A DNA stretch of 64,000 nt from Mycolicibacterium iranicum (GTDB taxonomy: Bacteria > Actinomycetota > Actinomycetes > Mycobacteriales > Mycobacteriaceae). The stretch spans positions 1 to 64,000 of the forward strand of contig NZ_LWCS01000015.1 in NCBI RefSeq assembly GCF_001650495.1. Direction: 5' to 3'. The position numbers and the translations under genes were made by a program. Numbering within the stretch: the stretch's first letter is position 1; the number at the start of each line of letters is the position of its first letter. The notes under the pieces are model-generated. The model ran no database searches. It was not told the origin of the DNA and saw only the letters and a program-made list of their open reading frames with translations. Shown in pieces: positions 18,107-27,860 of the stretch.

Positions 18107-19458
18107 GCGCACCCGGCCGCAAGCGATATTGTGTTGTCGGCGGCGGCATTTCGGGTCTTGCGGCCGCTTACCGGCTGCGGGTGGCCGTCGGCCCGGACGT
18201 GTCGATCACACTGCTGGACCCCGCGGACCGGCTGGGCGGCGTCCTTCGTACGGAGCGGCTCGGTGGCCAGCCCCTCGACGTCGGAGCGGAGGCCTTCGTC
18301 GCGCGCAGGCCCGAGGTGCCCGCGCTGTTGAACGAGCTCGGCTTGGCCGGAAAGCAGATCACGACCACGGGTGCGCGGCCGCTGATCTACAGCGAGGGCC
18401 GCCTCCATCAGCTACCGAAGGACACCGTCAACGGCATCCCCTCGCGCCCGTCGGCATTGACCGGCCTGGTCGACGACGCGACGGTCCGGTGGATGCTGGA
18501 GGAGCCTCGCCGTCCGTTCTCCTGGCATCCCGGCGCGGACCCCTCAGTTGCCGACCTGGTCGGGGACCGGTTCGGTGAGCAGGTCGTGGTGCGCTCGGTC
18601 GACCCGCTTCTGGCCGGTGTCTACGCCGGGTCGGCCGCGACCATCGGCATCCGCGCCGCCGCGCCGACCGTGGCGGCCGCGCTCGACGGCGGAGCGGAAT
18701 GTCTGACCGAGGCTGTCGTGGCCGCTCTGCCGCCACCTCAGGCGGGTTCGGTCTTCGGTGCGATCGACGGCGGCTACCAGGTGCTGATCGACGAACTCGT
18801 ACGCCGATCGGGGCTTGAGTGGGCGCAGGTCGCGGTTCGTTCCCTGCACCGGGCGCCGCGAGGATGGGAGCTCCTCGACGACGAGGGCGGTCGGTGGGCT
18901 GCCGACGCGGTGGTGCTCGCCGTGCCCGCGCCGCGTCTTCCCGCGTTGATCGCCGACCTGGCGCCGCGCAGCGCCGCAGCGGCGCGCAGAATCCCGGTTG
19001 CGTCGGCGGCGGTGGTTGCGCTCGCGCTTCCGGGCGGGACGCCGCTGCCCGAGCAGTCCGGGGTGCTGGTGGCGGGGCGGGGGAGGCTGCGTACCAAGGC
19101 GGTGACGCTGTCCTCGCGTAAGTGGGGGCGACGGGGCAGCAGCGAGATGGTGCGACTGTCCTACGGCAGGTTCGGCGACGATCTCGCCCGCAATACCGGC
19201 GATGACGAGCTGCTGACGTGGGCGGGTCAGGATCTTGAGGCTCTGTTCGGGATCTCGGTGGAGCCGGTGGACGCCCGGGTTGCCAGGTGGATCGACGCGA
19301 TGCCGCAGTACGGTCCCGGCCATGCGGAACTGGTCTCCGAAGTGCGCGTCGGCCTGCCTGAAGGCATCGCGGTGGCCGGTGCCTATCTGGACGGTATCGG
19401 TGTGCCCGCATGTCTGGCGTCGGCGGCCAGGGCGGTGGCAGCACTGGTCGTCGCCTGA
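18103..19458 (+). CDS. hemY: Coproporphyrinogen/protoporphyrinogen oxidase (HemY/CgoX type)
   Basis: A 451-residue FAD-dependent oxidase. The N-terminal dinucleotide-binding motif is [15 protein letters not shown], followed by [13 protein letters not shown]; the C-terminal FAD segment is [19 protein letters not shown]. In actinobacteria this family oxidises coproporphyrinogen III to coproporphyrin III in the coproporphyrin-dependent heme pathway. The GTG at 18103 overlaps the hemE stop. Long in-frame sequence upstream of this GTG is inside hemE and is not coding. Confidence 0.95.
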   Translation: MSAPGRKRYCVVGGGISGLAAAYRLRVAVGPDVSITLLDPADRLGGVLRTERLGGQPLDVGAEAFVARRPEVPALLNELGLAGKQITTTGARPLIYSEGRLHQLPKDTVNGIPSRPSALTGLVDDATVRWMLEEPRRPFSWHPGADPSVADLVGDRFGEQVVVRSVDPLLAGVYAGSAATIGIRAAAPTVAAALDGGAECLTEAVVAALPPPQAGSVFGAIDGGYQVLIDELVRRSGLEWAQVAVRSLHRAPRGWELLDDEGGRWAADAVVLAVPAPRLPALIADLAPRSAAAARRIPVASAAVVALALPGGTPLPEQSGVLVAGRGRLRTKAVTLSSRKWGRRGSSEMVRLSYGRFGDDLARNTGDDELLTWAGQDLEALFGISVEPVDARVARWIDAMPQYGPGHAELVSEVRVGLPEGIAVAGAYLDGIGVPACLASAARAVAALVVA

Positions 19459-19484
19459 GCACGCCGCGGTGGCACGATGGTCGC

Positions 19485-20189
19485 ATGGCCAAGCTCGATT
19501 ACGACGAACTGAACTCCACGATCCGCTACCTGATGTTCTCGGTGTTCGCGGTGAAGCCGGGCGTCCTGGGCGTGGAGGAGGACGCGCGAGCGACCGTCGT
19601 CGACGAGACGGCGACCTTTCTCAAGCGCCAGGAAGACAAGGGTGTCGTTGTCCGCGGGCTCTACGACGTCGCCGGGATGCGCGCCGACGCCGACTTCATG
19701 ATTTGGACCCACGCCGAGAACGTCGAGGCTTTGCAGGCCACCTATTCGGATTTCCGCCGCAGCACCACTTTGGGTCGCGCATCCACCCCCGTATGGAGCA
19801 ATGTGGCGTTGCATCGTCCTGCCGAATTCAACAAAAGTCATATCCCGGCTTTCCTGGCGGGCGAAGAACCGGGCGCGTACATCTGTGTGTATCCGTTTGT
19901 GCGGTCACTGGATTGGTATCTGCTACCTGACGAAGAACGGCGCCGCATGCTCGCCGAGCACGGTATGGCCGCCCGCGGGTACAAAGACGTTCGCGCCAAC
20001 ACGGTGCCGTCCTTCGCGCTGGGGGACTACGAATGGCTGTTGGCCTTCGAAGCGCCGGAATTGCACCGCATCGTGGATCTGATGCGTGACCTGCGGGCCA
20101 CTGATGCGCGGCGCCATGTACGGGAGGAGACGCCGTTTTTCACGGGGCCGCGCGTCTCGGTGGAGCAACTCGTCGCCGCACTTCCGTAA
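19485..20189 (+). CDS. hemQ: Coproheme decarboxylase HemQ (ChdC)
   Basis: A 234-residue chlorite-dismutase-fold protein that converts coproheme to heme b using peroxide, the last step of the coproporphyrin-dependent pathway. Residues matching the actinobacterial active site are visible: distal His 119 (KSHIPAF), catalytic Tyr 136 ([10 protein letters not shown]) and proximal His 159 ([11 protein letters not shown]). ATG at 19485, 26 bp after hemY. hemE-hemY-hemQ form one operon. Confidence 0.96.
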   Translation: MAKLDYDELNSTIRYLMFSVFAVKPGVLGVEEDARATVVDETATFLKRQEDKGVVVRGLYDVAGMRADADFMIWTHAENVEALQATYSDFRRSTTLGRASTPVWSNVALHRPAEFNKSHIPAFLAGEEPGAYICVYPFVRSLDWYLLPDEERRRMLAEHGMAARGYKDVRANTVPSFALGDYEWLLAFEAPELHRIVDLMRDLRATDARRHVREETPFFTGPRVSVEQLVAALP

Positions 20190-20352
20190 CTTGTTTGCCG
20201 GGATTGCAGTGCCGGGTCAGCGTCTGACGCTCTCGCAAATTACCGTAATGCTTGCTCGCGCAAACTATCCTGGATGAACAGCTGTTAGTACGTATTGCGA
20301 ACTCATTGGCAAACGGCGAAAAATTGATTTGGTGTGGTTCCTTCCATGAATT

Positions 20353-22734
20353 TTGATTGCTAGACTCCGCAATGTGCCGAACCTACGGGGGGTGACGGCG
20401 GGTGCAGCGATCGTTGGCGTCGGGTATGCGACTTGGCTGCTGAGCGATTGGGGCGGAACTCCCGTCATCCGGATCGTCGATGACGCGGGCCTGATTTTCT
20501 TCGCAGCCTTCGCGGCTATTTGTGCTGCCATCGCGTCGATCCGGGCGCGCGGCAAGGCGCGCGCGGGCTGGGCGAGCCTTTCGGTGGGCGCGGCTGGGTG
20601 GGCCGCCGGCGAGGTGGTGTGGTGTTACTACGATCTCGTCGTCGGCGAGCCGCCGTTCCCCTCATGGGCCGACGCCGGATACGCCCTGTTCCTGGTCGGC
20701 GCCGCGCTGTGCCTCTGGCTACTGCTGTCTGCTCATCCGCTGGGCATTCAGCTGCGGATCGTCCTCGACGGGCTCATCGTCGGGGCCGCGATTTTCTGCG
20801 CCGTCTGGGCCACGCTGCTCAACCCCGCCTACACGGCACAATCGGCGTCGATGTCGGAGGCCCTGGCGCTGTCATACCCGATCGTGGACATCGCCCTTGT
20901 CACCATGGCGATTCTCCTGCTGTCGAGGGCGCCCGCGACGAAGCGGCCGATGCTGGTCGCGCTGACCGTGGGGCTGTTACTGATCACGCTGTCGGACACC
21001 GCCTTTGCCTATCTCACATCGGCCGGCGGCTACGACGGCCACCACGCGATCGCGATCGGTTGGGCGTGGGGTTTCCTGTCCCTGGGTGTCGCGGCCCTGG
21101 TCGCCCCGCGAAGTGCATTCGAGGCCAACCGCGGGGCGGCGCCGACCGTGTCGCGTACCGCGGTGTGGCTGCCGTACGTGCCGGTCGTGATATCGGCGGC
21201 GATCTGCACGCCGGTGCTGATCGTCGGTCTCGGACCGGTCTTCGTCGGAGCCGCCGTGGTGGTGTTCGCGGTCATGATTCGTCAGTTCCTCGTTCTCGCC
21301 GACAACGGTCGCCTTCTGGGAAAAGTCGCCGACCAAGCCCTACGCGACCCGCTGACCGGCCTCACCAACCGGGCGATGTTCCAGGAGCGGCTCTCCTACG
21401 CAGTGCGCCTGCACCAGCGGCATTCGATGGCGGTGGGCGTGCTGATGATGGATCTCGACCAGTTCAAGGGCGTCAACGAGAACTACGGCCACCCCACCGG
21501 GGACGAGGTGCTGATCCGCGTTGCTGAGCGTCTGGCCAGCACGGTCCGCAGCACCGATACGGTCGCACGGTTCGGCGGCGACGAGTTCGCCGTGCTGTTG
21601 GAGGGCGACGCCGATACGGCCCGTGCCCTCGCCCGACGTGTGGTGACGGCATTCGAACGGCCGTTCCACATCGCTGGTGAGGACCTCGTCGTGCGGCCCA
21701 GTGTGGGTCTGGCCGTCGCGCCCGCCGAGGATTCGGACATCACCGCAGATGAATTGCTCGACCAGGCGGATATTGCCATGAACGCGGCCAAGAAGGCGAA
21801 GTCGCATGACTTGGTGGTCTTCGAGCCGCACCTCGACGTGGACGGGAAGGTGACCGGACAGCGGCGCGACCCTGCCGGTTTCAACGGTGAGTGCGACGAG
21901 CAGGGCTCGGAACGGCTGCTGGAAGAACTCCGTCATGCCATTGAGCATTTCGAGCTCAGCGTGGTCTATCAGCCGAAGTTCGATCTACGGACCTACGAGG
22001 TCTGCGGACTCGAGGCCCTGGTCCGGTGGCCGCATCCGCGGCGAGGTCTGCTGACGCCGAATCAGTTCCTGCCGTTGGTGCGTCAACACGGCCTGATGCG
22101 GTCGGTGACATCGGTGGTGCTGGAGCGTGCGCTCGACGATGCGGCGCACTGGTATCGCAAGGGTCTGGGTGTGCCGGTGGCCGTCAACGTCTTCGCGCCC
22201 TCGATCAGCGACCCCGAACTACCCAAGCAGATCATCGATGCGCTGGACCGGCGGAAGCTGCCCGCGGGAGCCCTGATCGTGGAGATCACCGAGGATCTGC
22301 TGCTCGACAACCTAGGCAAGACGCGGATGGTGTTCAACAAGCTGCGCGACAACGGTATTCGGGTCGCCATCGACGACTTCGGCACCGGTTACTCGGCGCT
22401 GTGGTACCTGCGGGAGTTCCCCGTCGACGAGGTGAAGCTGGACCGGGAGTTCATCGCACCGATCCTGACCCACCCGGCGTCGGCGGCCATCGTGCGCGCC
22501 GTCGTGGACCTCGCCCACGCTCTGGGGGTCACACCCGTCGCCGAAGGCGTCGAGAACGCCGAGACGGCAAATCAGTTGCTGGAGTACGGGTGTGAGGTCG
22601 CCCAGGGTTTCCTCTACAGTCCTCCGTTGCCGGCGCCGGCGATAGAGAAGCTGCTGGAATCGCACAAGCGCGAATTCTGTGGGAATTACGTCCCCGCGGG
22701 CACCAGTCGCAGCGAGATCGAGTTGATGCAGTAG
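20353..22734 (+). CDS. Membrane-bound GGDEF-EAL cyclic di-GMP enzyme
   Basis: A 793-residue protein with about ten transmembrane helices (residues 10-315), a GGDEF domain (about 335-490) and an EAL domain (about 525-775). The cyclase motif RFGGDEF is intact and preceded by an inhibitory-site RSTD. The phosphodiesterase motifs are also intact: GLEALVRW, EITEDLLLDN, IDDFGTGYSALWYL and VKLDREF. Both synthesis and hydrolysis of cyclic di-GMP are possible. The start is uncertain: TTG 20353, GTG 20374 or GTG 20392. The 3' end overlaps msrB by 49 bp (convergent). An AT-richer 160-bp region precedes it. Confidence 0.92.
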   Translation: MIARLRNVPNLRGVTAGAAIVGVGYATWLLSDWGGTPVIRIVDDAGLIFFAAFAAICAAIASIRARGKARAGWASLSVGAAGWAAGEVVWCYYDLVVGEPPFPSWADAGYALFLVGAALCLWLLLSAHPLGIQLRIVLDGLIVGAAIFCAVWATLLNPAYTAQSASMSEALALSYPIVDIALVTMAILLLSRAPATKRPMLVALTVGLLLITLSDTAFAYLTSAGGYDGHHAIAIGWAWGFLSLGVAALVAPRSAFEANRGAAPTVSRTAVWLPYVPVVISAAICTPVLIVGLGPVFVGAAVVVFAVMIRQFLVLADNGRLLGKVADQALRDPLTGLTNRAMFQERLSYAVRLHQRHSMAVGVLMMDLDQFKGVNENYGHPTGDEVLIRVAERLASTVRSTDTVARFGGDEFAVLLEGDADTARALARRVVTAFERPFHIAGEDLVVRPSVGLAVAPAEDSDITADELLDQADIAMNAAKKAKSHDLVVFEPHLDVDGKVTGQRRDPAGFNGECDEQGSERLLEELRHAIEHFELSVVYQPKFDLRTYEVCGLEALVRWPHPRRGLLTPNQFLPLVRQHGLMRSVTSVVLERALDDAAHWYRKGLGVPVAVNVFAPSISDPELPKQIIDALDRRKLPAGALIVEITEDLLLDNLGKTRMVFNKLRDNGIRVAIDDFGTGYSALWYLREFPVDEVKLDREFIAPILTHPASAAIVRAVVDLAHALGVTPVAEGVENAETANQLLEYGCEVAQGFLYSPPLPAPAIEKLLESHKREFCGNYVPAGTSRSEIELMQ

Positions 22735-23096
22735 CGCTGGTCGGTGGGCGTGGGGTAGCCCTCGCCTTCGAATACGTGCCCGAGGTGGCTGTGGCAGTTC
22801 GCGCACAGCACCTCGACGCGCCGCATGCCCATCGAATCGTCGGGCCGCAGGATCACGGCCTGGCTGTCAGCAGGATCGAAGAAAGACGGCCAGCCGCAGT
22901 GGGATTCGAATTTCTCCGTGCTGCGGAACAGTTCGGCCCCGCACGCACGGCACTGATAGACACCTTCGGTCTTGGTGTCGGTGTACTCGCCGGTGAACGG
23001 ACGCTCGGTGCCTGCCTGCCGCAGCACCGCGAACTCCTCGGGGGTGAGCCGTTCACGCCACTGGTCGTCGCTGAGTACCAGCTTGGGAGCTGTCAT
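22686..23096 (-). CDS. msrB: Peptide methionine-(R)-S-oxide reductase MsrB
   Basis: A 136-residue MsrB that reduces methionine-R-sulfoxide in proteins. Zinc ligands C49/C52 and C98/C101 are present (CRACG, CANCHSHLGHVF) and the catalytic cysteine is C123 in RYCINSISL; C67 in SHCGWPSFF is the probable resolving residue. It is 9 bp downstream of aftC in a four-gene minus-strand operon (ribD-like, Rv2672-like, aftC, msrB). Confidence 0.97.
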   Translation of the reverse strand: MTAPKLVLSDDQWRERLTPEEFAVLRQAGTERPFTGEYTDTKTEGVYQCRACGAELFRSTEKFESHCGWPSFFDPADSQAVILRPDDSMGMRRVEVLCANCHSHLGHVFEGEGYPTPTDQRYCINSISLRLVPAGT

Positions 23097-23105
23097 GCAG
23101 CCAGG

Positions 23106-24380
23106 TTACTCGGCCTGTCGGTCAGCGGGTGCGAGCTGCTTCATCCACGGCGGATCGATGCCCTCGTCGAGGCGGCCGTCTTCTCTGGCGTCGAGGTACC
23201 GGAAGACCAGCACGCAGACCACCACAACGACCATCAGGGACCAGCCGTAGGTGATCTTCAGGTATTCCAGCGCGCGCCCGGTGGACGGCAGCTGCCACAG
23301 CAACCATTTGTCCATGGTCAGGAACCCGTAGGCGGCCAGCCACGCGACCCAGCTGCGGATCACCGAGTTCGGCAGCACCACCGTCATCAGGAACGGGAAC
23401 AGCACGATGGAGTAGTAGCCCTGCCCGAGCGACAGCGCGAGCCACGACGTCGTCAGGACCACACCGGAGGATGTCAGCATCCAGAAGAACGGATCGCGGG
23501 TCCGGTAGTAGCGGTACAGCAGCCAGAGAGCGATCGTGCCCAGTACGACGAACAGGATGCGCAGCGTCATGATCAGCCACATCGGAAGGCCATAGTAGAG
23601 GCCGTTCCCGAGTACGGAGCTGTTGAAGTAGTCGCGGGTGGAGAAGATGTAGGGCACCGTGCGGGTGACGAAGTTCATCGGGTCGCTGATGAGCGGCCAC
23701 GCCGCGGCGTTGAACGCCACCGGTACCAGGACCGCCGTCACAAGGGAGCGCCACTGGCGGTTCAGCAGCGGCAGCAGCAGCAGAGGGGCCAGCAGCGGCT
23801 TGACGACGAGGGTGAGCCCGATGCTGACTCCGGCCCACCATTCATGGCTGCGGTTGCCGTCGAGTAGCCACCGGAAGAAGAGCACCTCGAGCAGGAGGAT
23901 GACGCCGTTGATGTTGCCGAAGACCAGTGTGCTGGTGACGCTTTCGGTGCAGAACATCGCCAGCAGCAGCGCGGGTGCGGCCACCGAGGACAGGGTGAAG
24001 TTGAAGAGGCGCAGTAGGAAGTAGCCGGCCAGGATGATCGCCACGGTGTTGAAGAAGATGAACCAGTTCCGTGACGCGACCTCGGGGATGTACGCGAACG
24101 GCGCGATGATCAGCGTGCCGCCCGGCGGGTACAGGTAGTGCGGGTCAACGTGGTTGAAGTGCTCGTTGTAGATGTCCCAGCCGAACTTGAAGTTGATGAC
24201 GGCGCGGTAGACCGGTGCGAAGTCGTCGGTGATGTAGCGGTTGAAGACGAGCACGTAGCTGCGGTGGATGACCGCCATGATGGCCAGCGGCCACAATATC
24301 GACCGCAGCACTGACGCGGTGGTCGGCGGGGCCGTGCGAGGCCGGAACGCGGTCAGCACAAGATCACGCACGCCCCGCAC
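23106..24380 (-). CDS. aftC: Alpha-(1->3)-arabinofuranosyltransferase AftC
   Basis: A 424-residue polytopic GT87 glycosyltransferase that introduces alpha-1,3 branches into the arabinan of arabinogalactan and lipoarabinomannan using decaprenyl-phosphoarabinose. Family landmarks: the extracytoplasmic loop ITDDFAPVYRAVINFKFGWD with the DD pair, then DPHYLYPPGGTL, plus about ten hydrophobic segments and the C-terminal RYLDAREDGRLD. Start at the GTG 24378-24380; other in-frame GTGs lie close by. 26 bp separate it from the upstream Rv2672-like gene. Confidence 0.94.
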   Translation of the reverse strand: MRGVRDLVLTAFRPRTAPPTTASVLRSILWPLAIMAVIHRSYVLVFNRYITDDFAPVYRAVINFKFGWDIYNEHFNHVDPHYLYPPGGTLIIAPFAYIPEVASRNWFIFFNTVAIILAGYFLLRLFNFTLSSVAAPALLLAMFCTESVTSTLVFGNINGVILLLEVLFFRWLLDGNRSHEWWAGVSIGLTLVVKPLLAPLLLLPLLNRQWRSLVTAVLVPVAFNAAAWPLISDPMNFVTRTVPYIFSTRDYFNSSVLGNGLYYGLPMWLIMTLRILFVVLGTIALWLLYRYYRTRDPFFWMLTSSGVVLTTSWLALSLGQGYYSIVLFPFLMTVVLPNSVIRSWVAWLAAYGFLTMDKWLLWQLPSTGRALEYLKITYGWSLMVVVVVCVLVFRYLDAREDGRLDEGIDPPWMKQLAPADRQAE

Positions 24381-24406
24381 CGTACCTCAGCGTTCCGCGA
24401 ATACCG

Positions 24407-25954
24407 TCAGGCCGGGCAGTACGTGTCGGTCGGCGGCAGCTCGCCGGTCGTGAGGTAGTCGATGACCGGGGGAAGCGCGCAGGGCGAGTAGATGCTGGCG
24501 CCATGCCCGATGCCCTGCCACATCACGCGCCGGTTCGACGAGCCTGCGTTGATGGCGGTGGCGGCGACGGCGGCGACCCCTTCGTTGCCGACGATCGGGT
24601 TGTTGGCGACACCGAGCAGCAGTGTCGGGATGGTGAGCCCGCTGGGCTCCTTTGGGGCGCTGCCGCTGGGCCAGTTGAGGCACTTGACCATGTCGAGCGC
24701 ACCGACGGAGCCGAATTGCGGGTACGTCTTGCCCCAGGCGACCACGAGCTCCCTGACCCTGTCCGGGGTGGGACGGTTGAGCGCGTCGCTGCAGGTGTTG
24801 ACGAACTGCCCGTCGGTCTGACGTAACGTCTCGGCCTGATTGATGAGGTTGTTCAGCCGGTTGGTGTTGCCGGAGCGGGCGTCGGCGATGGCCAACGCGA
24901 GCTCGTTGCTCGCGTCGACTCGGCCGCCCCGCGGGTATCCCAGCGCGGTTGAGATGGCATCGGCCACGGCGGCCACCGACGCGCCACCGGGGCCGCGGCC
25001 GGCGCGGGCGTCGGCGAGCAGTGAGTCGACAGCGGCCTTGGGGTCGGGGCCGAGTGGACAGTTGGTGGCCAGGCACTGGGTGGCCCATGCGTCGAGCGCG
25101 GCCTGTTCGCCTTTGACGCGCTGTTCGGTGGCGGCTTCGGCGGAGATGCCGAGCGGCAGCGGCGAGTCGAGTACCAGGCGGGCCACTTTGTTCGGATGCG
25201 ATCCGGCGTAGGCGAGCGCGACCTGCGCGCCGTTGCCGACGCCGAGCAGGGCGAGTGCGGGCACGTCCCAGGTGGTGCGCAGCCGTTCGATGTCCTCGGC
25301 GGCGTGGGCGTTGTCGTAGGCGGAGTCGCCGGGGGCGATGGTGTCGGTGCAGCTCGTGGTCGCTGTCATCGTGACCGCGCCGAGGTTGGCGACGGGATCG
25401 TCGCCGGATTGGAACTGGGCCTGTTCGAACATCTCCTGCCGGTCGAACAGGTCGCGGCAGTCCAGCTCGCCGGACATGCCGATGCCGCGGCGGTCGACCG
25501 CCACGATCGGGTGTGTCTTGAGCACGTCGGCTCCGGCGCGCGACAGCCACACCGGTAGCTGTAGTGAGGACGGCAGATCCGATCCGGTGGTCATGACAAG
25601 GGGCCCGGCATCGGCGGGAGTCTCGACCGATGTCGCGCGGACCACGCCGATGCTGACGGTCCCGGAGGCGCCGTCGATCGGGTCGAGGTCGGCGTCGTAG
25701 GTGGCGCAGTCGAGTTTCACCCCCGGAAGGGGTTGAACCGAGGCCGACGAGAACATCCGGCCCGTGCAGTCACGCCACGAAAGGTCGTTCTTGGGTGCCT
25801 CGATGGCGGGCGGACCGGCGGGCTGGTCGCTGGTCTGCGGGGCTCCCTGGGGACCCGCCCCGGAGTCGGTGGCGTACCGCGGGTTGGCGGCCAGCCCCGG
25901 TGAGCAGGCCGCCAGTATCAGCGACGCCACGACAGCCAGGACCACTCGATGCAT
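24407..25954 (-). CDS. Exported TAP-like alpha/beta hydrolase lipoprotein (Rv2672-like)
   Basis: A 515-residue peptidase-S33/TAP-like protein. The lipoprotein signal (MHRVVLAVVASLILAAC) ends in a lipobox Cys. The alpha/beta core includes VDRRGIGMSGELDC and a C-terminal TAP-like region (GIGHGASIYSPC) with a candidate catalytic His. The nucleophile elbow reads GVGNG where the family has GxSxG, so the serine is missing. The start is the ATG at 25954, not the in-frame ATG at 25978. Second gene of the ribD-like operon; role at the envelope is inferred. Confidence 0.85.
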   Translation of the reverse strand: MHRVVLAVVASLILAACSPGLAANPRYATDSGAGPQGAPQTSDQPAGPPAIEAPKNDLSWRDCTGRMFSSASVQPLPGVKLDCATYDADLDPIDGASGTVSIGVVRATSVETPADAGPLVMTTGSDLPSSLQLPVWLSRAGADVLKTHPIVAVDRRGIGMSGELDCRDLFDRQEMFEQAQFQSGDDPVANLGAVTMTATTSCTDTIAPGDSAYDNAHAAEDIERLRTTWDVPALALLGVGNGAQVALAYAGSHPNKVARLVLDSPLPLGISAEAATEQRVKGEQAALDAWATQCLATNCPLGPDPKAAVDSLLADARAGRGPGGASVAAVADAISTALGYPRGGRVDASNELALAIADARSGNTNRLNNLINQAETLRQTDGQFVNTCSDALNRPTPDRVRELVVAWGKTYPQFGSVGALDMVKCLNWPSGSAPKEPSGLTIPTLLLGVANNPIVGNEGVAAVAATAINAGSSNRRVMWQGIGHGASIYSPCALPPVIDYLTTGELPPTDTYCPA

Positions 25955-25978
25955 GGGCACCACAGTACTGACTGGCAA

Positions 25979-26776
25979 CTAGGGAGCTTCGTCCCCGCGC
26001 GCCGCGCGCTCTCGGACGTAACGCAGGTACAGATAGCCCTTCTCGTCGGTCAGCGCGTGCCTCAGCTTCAGTCCGTTGCGCACTTCGCCGGGCCCGGTGA
26101 CGATGCGGCCGGGTTTGCCTCCGAGCATCAGGGGAGCGACGGTCACGCACAGCTCGTCGAGGAGATCGGCGTCGGTGAACAGGCCGAGGATCCCGGGCCC
26201 ACCCTCGGTGAGCACCCGCACGAGTCCGCGTTCGGCGAGGAGGTCGAGCGCCGTGCGCAGGTCGACGGAGTCCGGCTGGTCGCCCGAGGCGTCGAGCACC
26301 TCGGCAACGCCGCCCAGGCGCTGCCGGGTGTCGTCGACTGCGACCGAGGAGGTCAGGATCAGCGGCGGCACCTCGGTGCGGTGAAACAGTTTCGCGTCCC
26401 TGTCGATCTGGCCGGACCGGGTGAGCACGGCGATGGGTGGAACCTCGGCCTGGCCGCGCCGCTGGCGGGTGAGCCGTTCGGCAGCGCCGAATTGGACGCC
26501 GGAGTAGTTCTCCACCTCCGCCGTGGATGCGCCGACCACGACCACGTCGGCAAGTTCGCGCAGGACGGCGAAGACGGCGCGGTCGCCGTCGCTGCCCAGG
26601 TCCCCGGACTTCCCGTCGCTGGTGGCGCCCCCGTCGACGGAGGCGATCATGTTGGCGCGCACCCAGCACGACCGCAGCGCGTCGGGATAATCGTAGCGCC
26701 GCGCAAGGTCAGTGGCTGCGAGCTCGCCGGCCCGTTCCAAGAGTGTGAAGTGCGTCCCGTCATCGTCGCCGGACAT
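25979..26776 (-). CDS. ribD: RibD C-terminal-domain reductase (Rv2671-like)
   Basis: A 265-residue protein with the RibD C-terminal (DHFR-like) fold: RANMIASVDGGATSDGKSG at the substrate loop, VVVVGASTAEVENY, and VLTEGGPGILGLF binding NADPH. There is no deaminase domain. The M. tuberculosis homologue Rv2671 can act as an alternative dihydrofolate reductase when overproduced, affecting para-aminosalicylate sensitivity. First gene of the minus-strand operon and divergent from the zapE-like gene (34 bp between the starts). Confidence 0.9.
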   Translation of the reverse strand: MSGDDDGTHFTLLERAGELAATDLARRYDYPDALRSCWVRANMIASVDGGATSDGKSGDLGSDGDRAVFAVLRELADVVVVGASTAEVENYSGVQFGAAERLTRQRRGQAEVPPIAVLTRSGQIDRDAKLFHRTEVPPLILTSSVAVDDTRQRLGGVAEVLDASGDQPDSVDLRTALDLLAERGLVRVLTEGGPGILGLFTDADLLDELCVTVAPLMLGGKPGRIVTGPGEVRNGLKLRHALTDEKGYLYLRYVRERAARGDEAP

Positions 26777-26810
26777 AGGTCAAATCACAGCACGCCGCTA
26801 TGGTGCCTGC

Positions 26811-27860
26811 ATGCACGGGTCCAGCGATGTCGATCATCTGGTCGATCGACATCCCAGCGTCACACCGGAACGACTCATCGCGCAGCTGATCCCGCCGCCT
26901 ACGTTCGCCGACGTCAGCTTCGATTCGTATCGGCCGGACCTCTCGGAGCCCTCCCAGTCTGCGGCGGTGGAGACGTGCCGGAAGTTCTGCGAGCAGGCGG
27001 TGCAGCGCCGGGCGGGCAAGAAGAAGCTCTTCGGTAAGCGGGAGGTGTTACCCGGTGTCGGGGTTTACCTCGACGGCGGCTTCGGTGTCGGCAAGACGCA
27101 CTTGCTGGCCTCGTCTTACTACGCCGTCGGCGGGGCGACCGAATACAAGCGTGCGTTCGCGACGTTCGGTGAACTGACACAGCTGGCCGGGGTGTTCGGT
27201 TTCGTCGAGTGCATCGAGCTGCTGTCGGACTATGTGCTGCTGTGTATCGACGAGTTCGAGCTCGACGACCCCGGCAACACCACGCTGATCTCGCGGCTGC
27301 TGTCGGCGCTCGTCGAGCGCGGGGTGTCGGTGGCGGCGACGTCGAACACGTTGCCCGAGCAGCTGGGGGAGGGCCGTTTCGCCGCGCAGGATTTTCTGCG
27401 CGAAATCAACACGCTCGCTTCGATGTTCACGACGGTGCGCATCGAGGGGCCGGATTACCGGCATCGTGACCTGCCGCCGGCGCCGATGCCGCCGACTGAC
27501 GACGAGGTCGTCGCACGGGCTGCCGAAGTCAGTGGTGCGACGCTCGACGACTTCGATGCGCTGTGCGCGCATCTGGCGACGATGCATCCGTCGCGGTACC
27601 TGACGTTGATCGAGGGGGTGACGCATGTGTTCATCACCGGCGTGCATCCGCTCGATGATCAGAATGTGGCGCTGCGGCTGGTGTCGCTGACCGACCGGCT
27701 CTACGACGCCGGTATTCCGGTGGTGGCCTCCGGTGTGAAGCTCGACACCGTGTTCAGCGAGGAGATGCTTGCGGGCGGCTTCCGCAAGAAATACCTGCGC
27801 GCGACGTCGCGTCTGCTTGCGCTGACGGCGGCCGGTCAGACCGGGCGCACCATCACATAG
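26811..27860 (+). CDS. zapE: ZapE/AFG1-like ATPase (Rv2670c-like)
   Basis: A 349-residue AFG1/ZapE P-loop ATPase, linked in E. coli to cell division under stress. Walker A GGFGVGKTH spans residues 89-97 and Walker B IDEFE is 146-150; an arginine-rich sensor region follows (FRKKYLRATSRLL). The ATG at 26811 starts MHGSSDVDHLVDRHPSVTPE; upstream in-frame sequence overlaps the ribD-like gene and is rejected. The 3' end overlaps the GNAT gene by 25 bp. Confidence 0.92.
   Translation: MHGSSDVDHLVDRHPSVTPERLIAQLIPPPTFADVSFDSYRPDLSEPSQSAAVETCRKFCEQAVQRRAGKKKLFGKREVLPGVGVYLDGGFGVGKTHLLASSYYAVGGATEYKRAFATFGELTQLAGVFGFVECIELLSDYVLLCIDEFELDDPGNTTLISRLLSALVERGVSVAATSNTLPEQLGEGRFAAQDFLREINTLASMFTTVRIEGPDYRHRDLPPAPMPPTDDEVVARAAEVSGATLDDFDALCAHLATMHPSRYLTLIEGVTHVFITGVHPLDDQNVALRLVSLTDRLYDAGIPVVASGVKLDTVFSEEMLAGGFRKKYLRATSRLLALTAAGQTGRTIT

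Noticed and set aside
20239..20249. ATTACCGTAAT palindrome upstream of the GGDEF-EAL gene
   Set aside because: Short and not matched to a known mycobacterial regulator.
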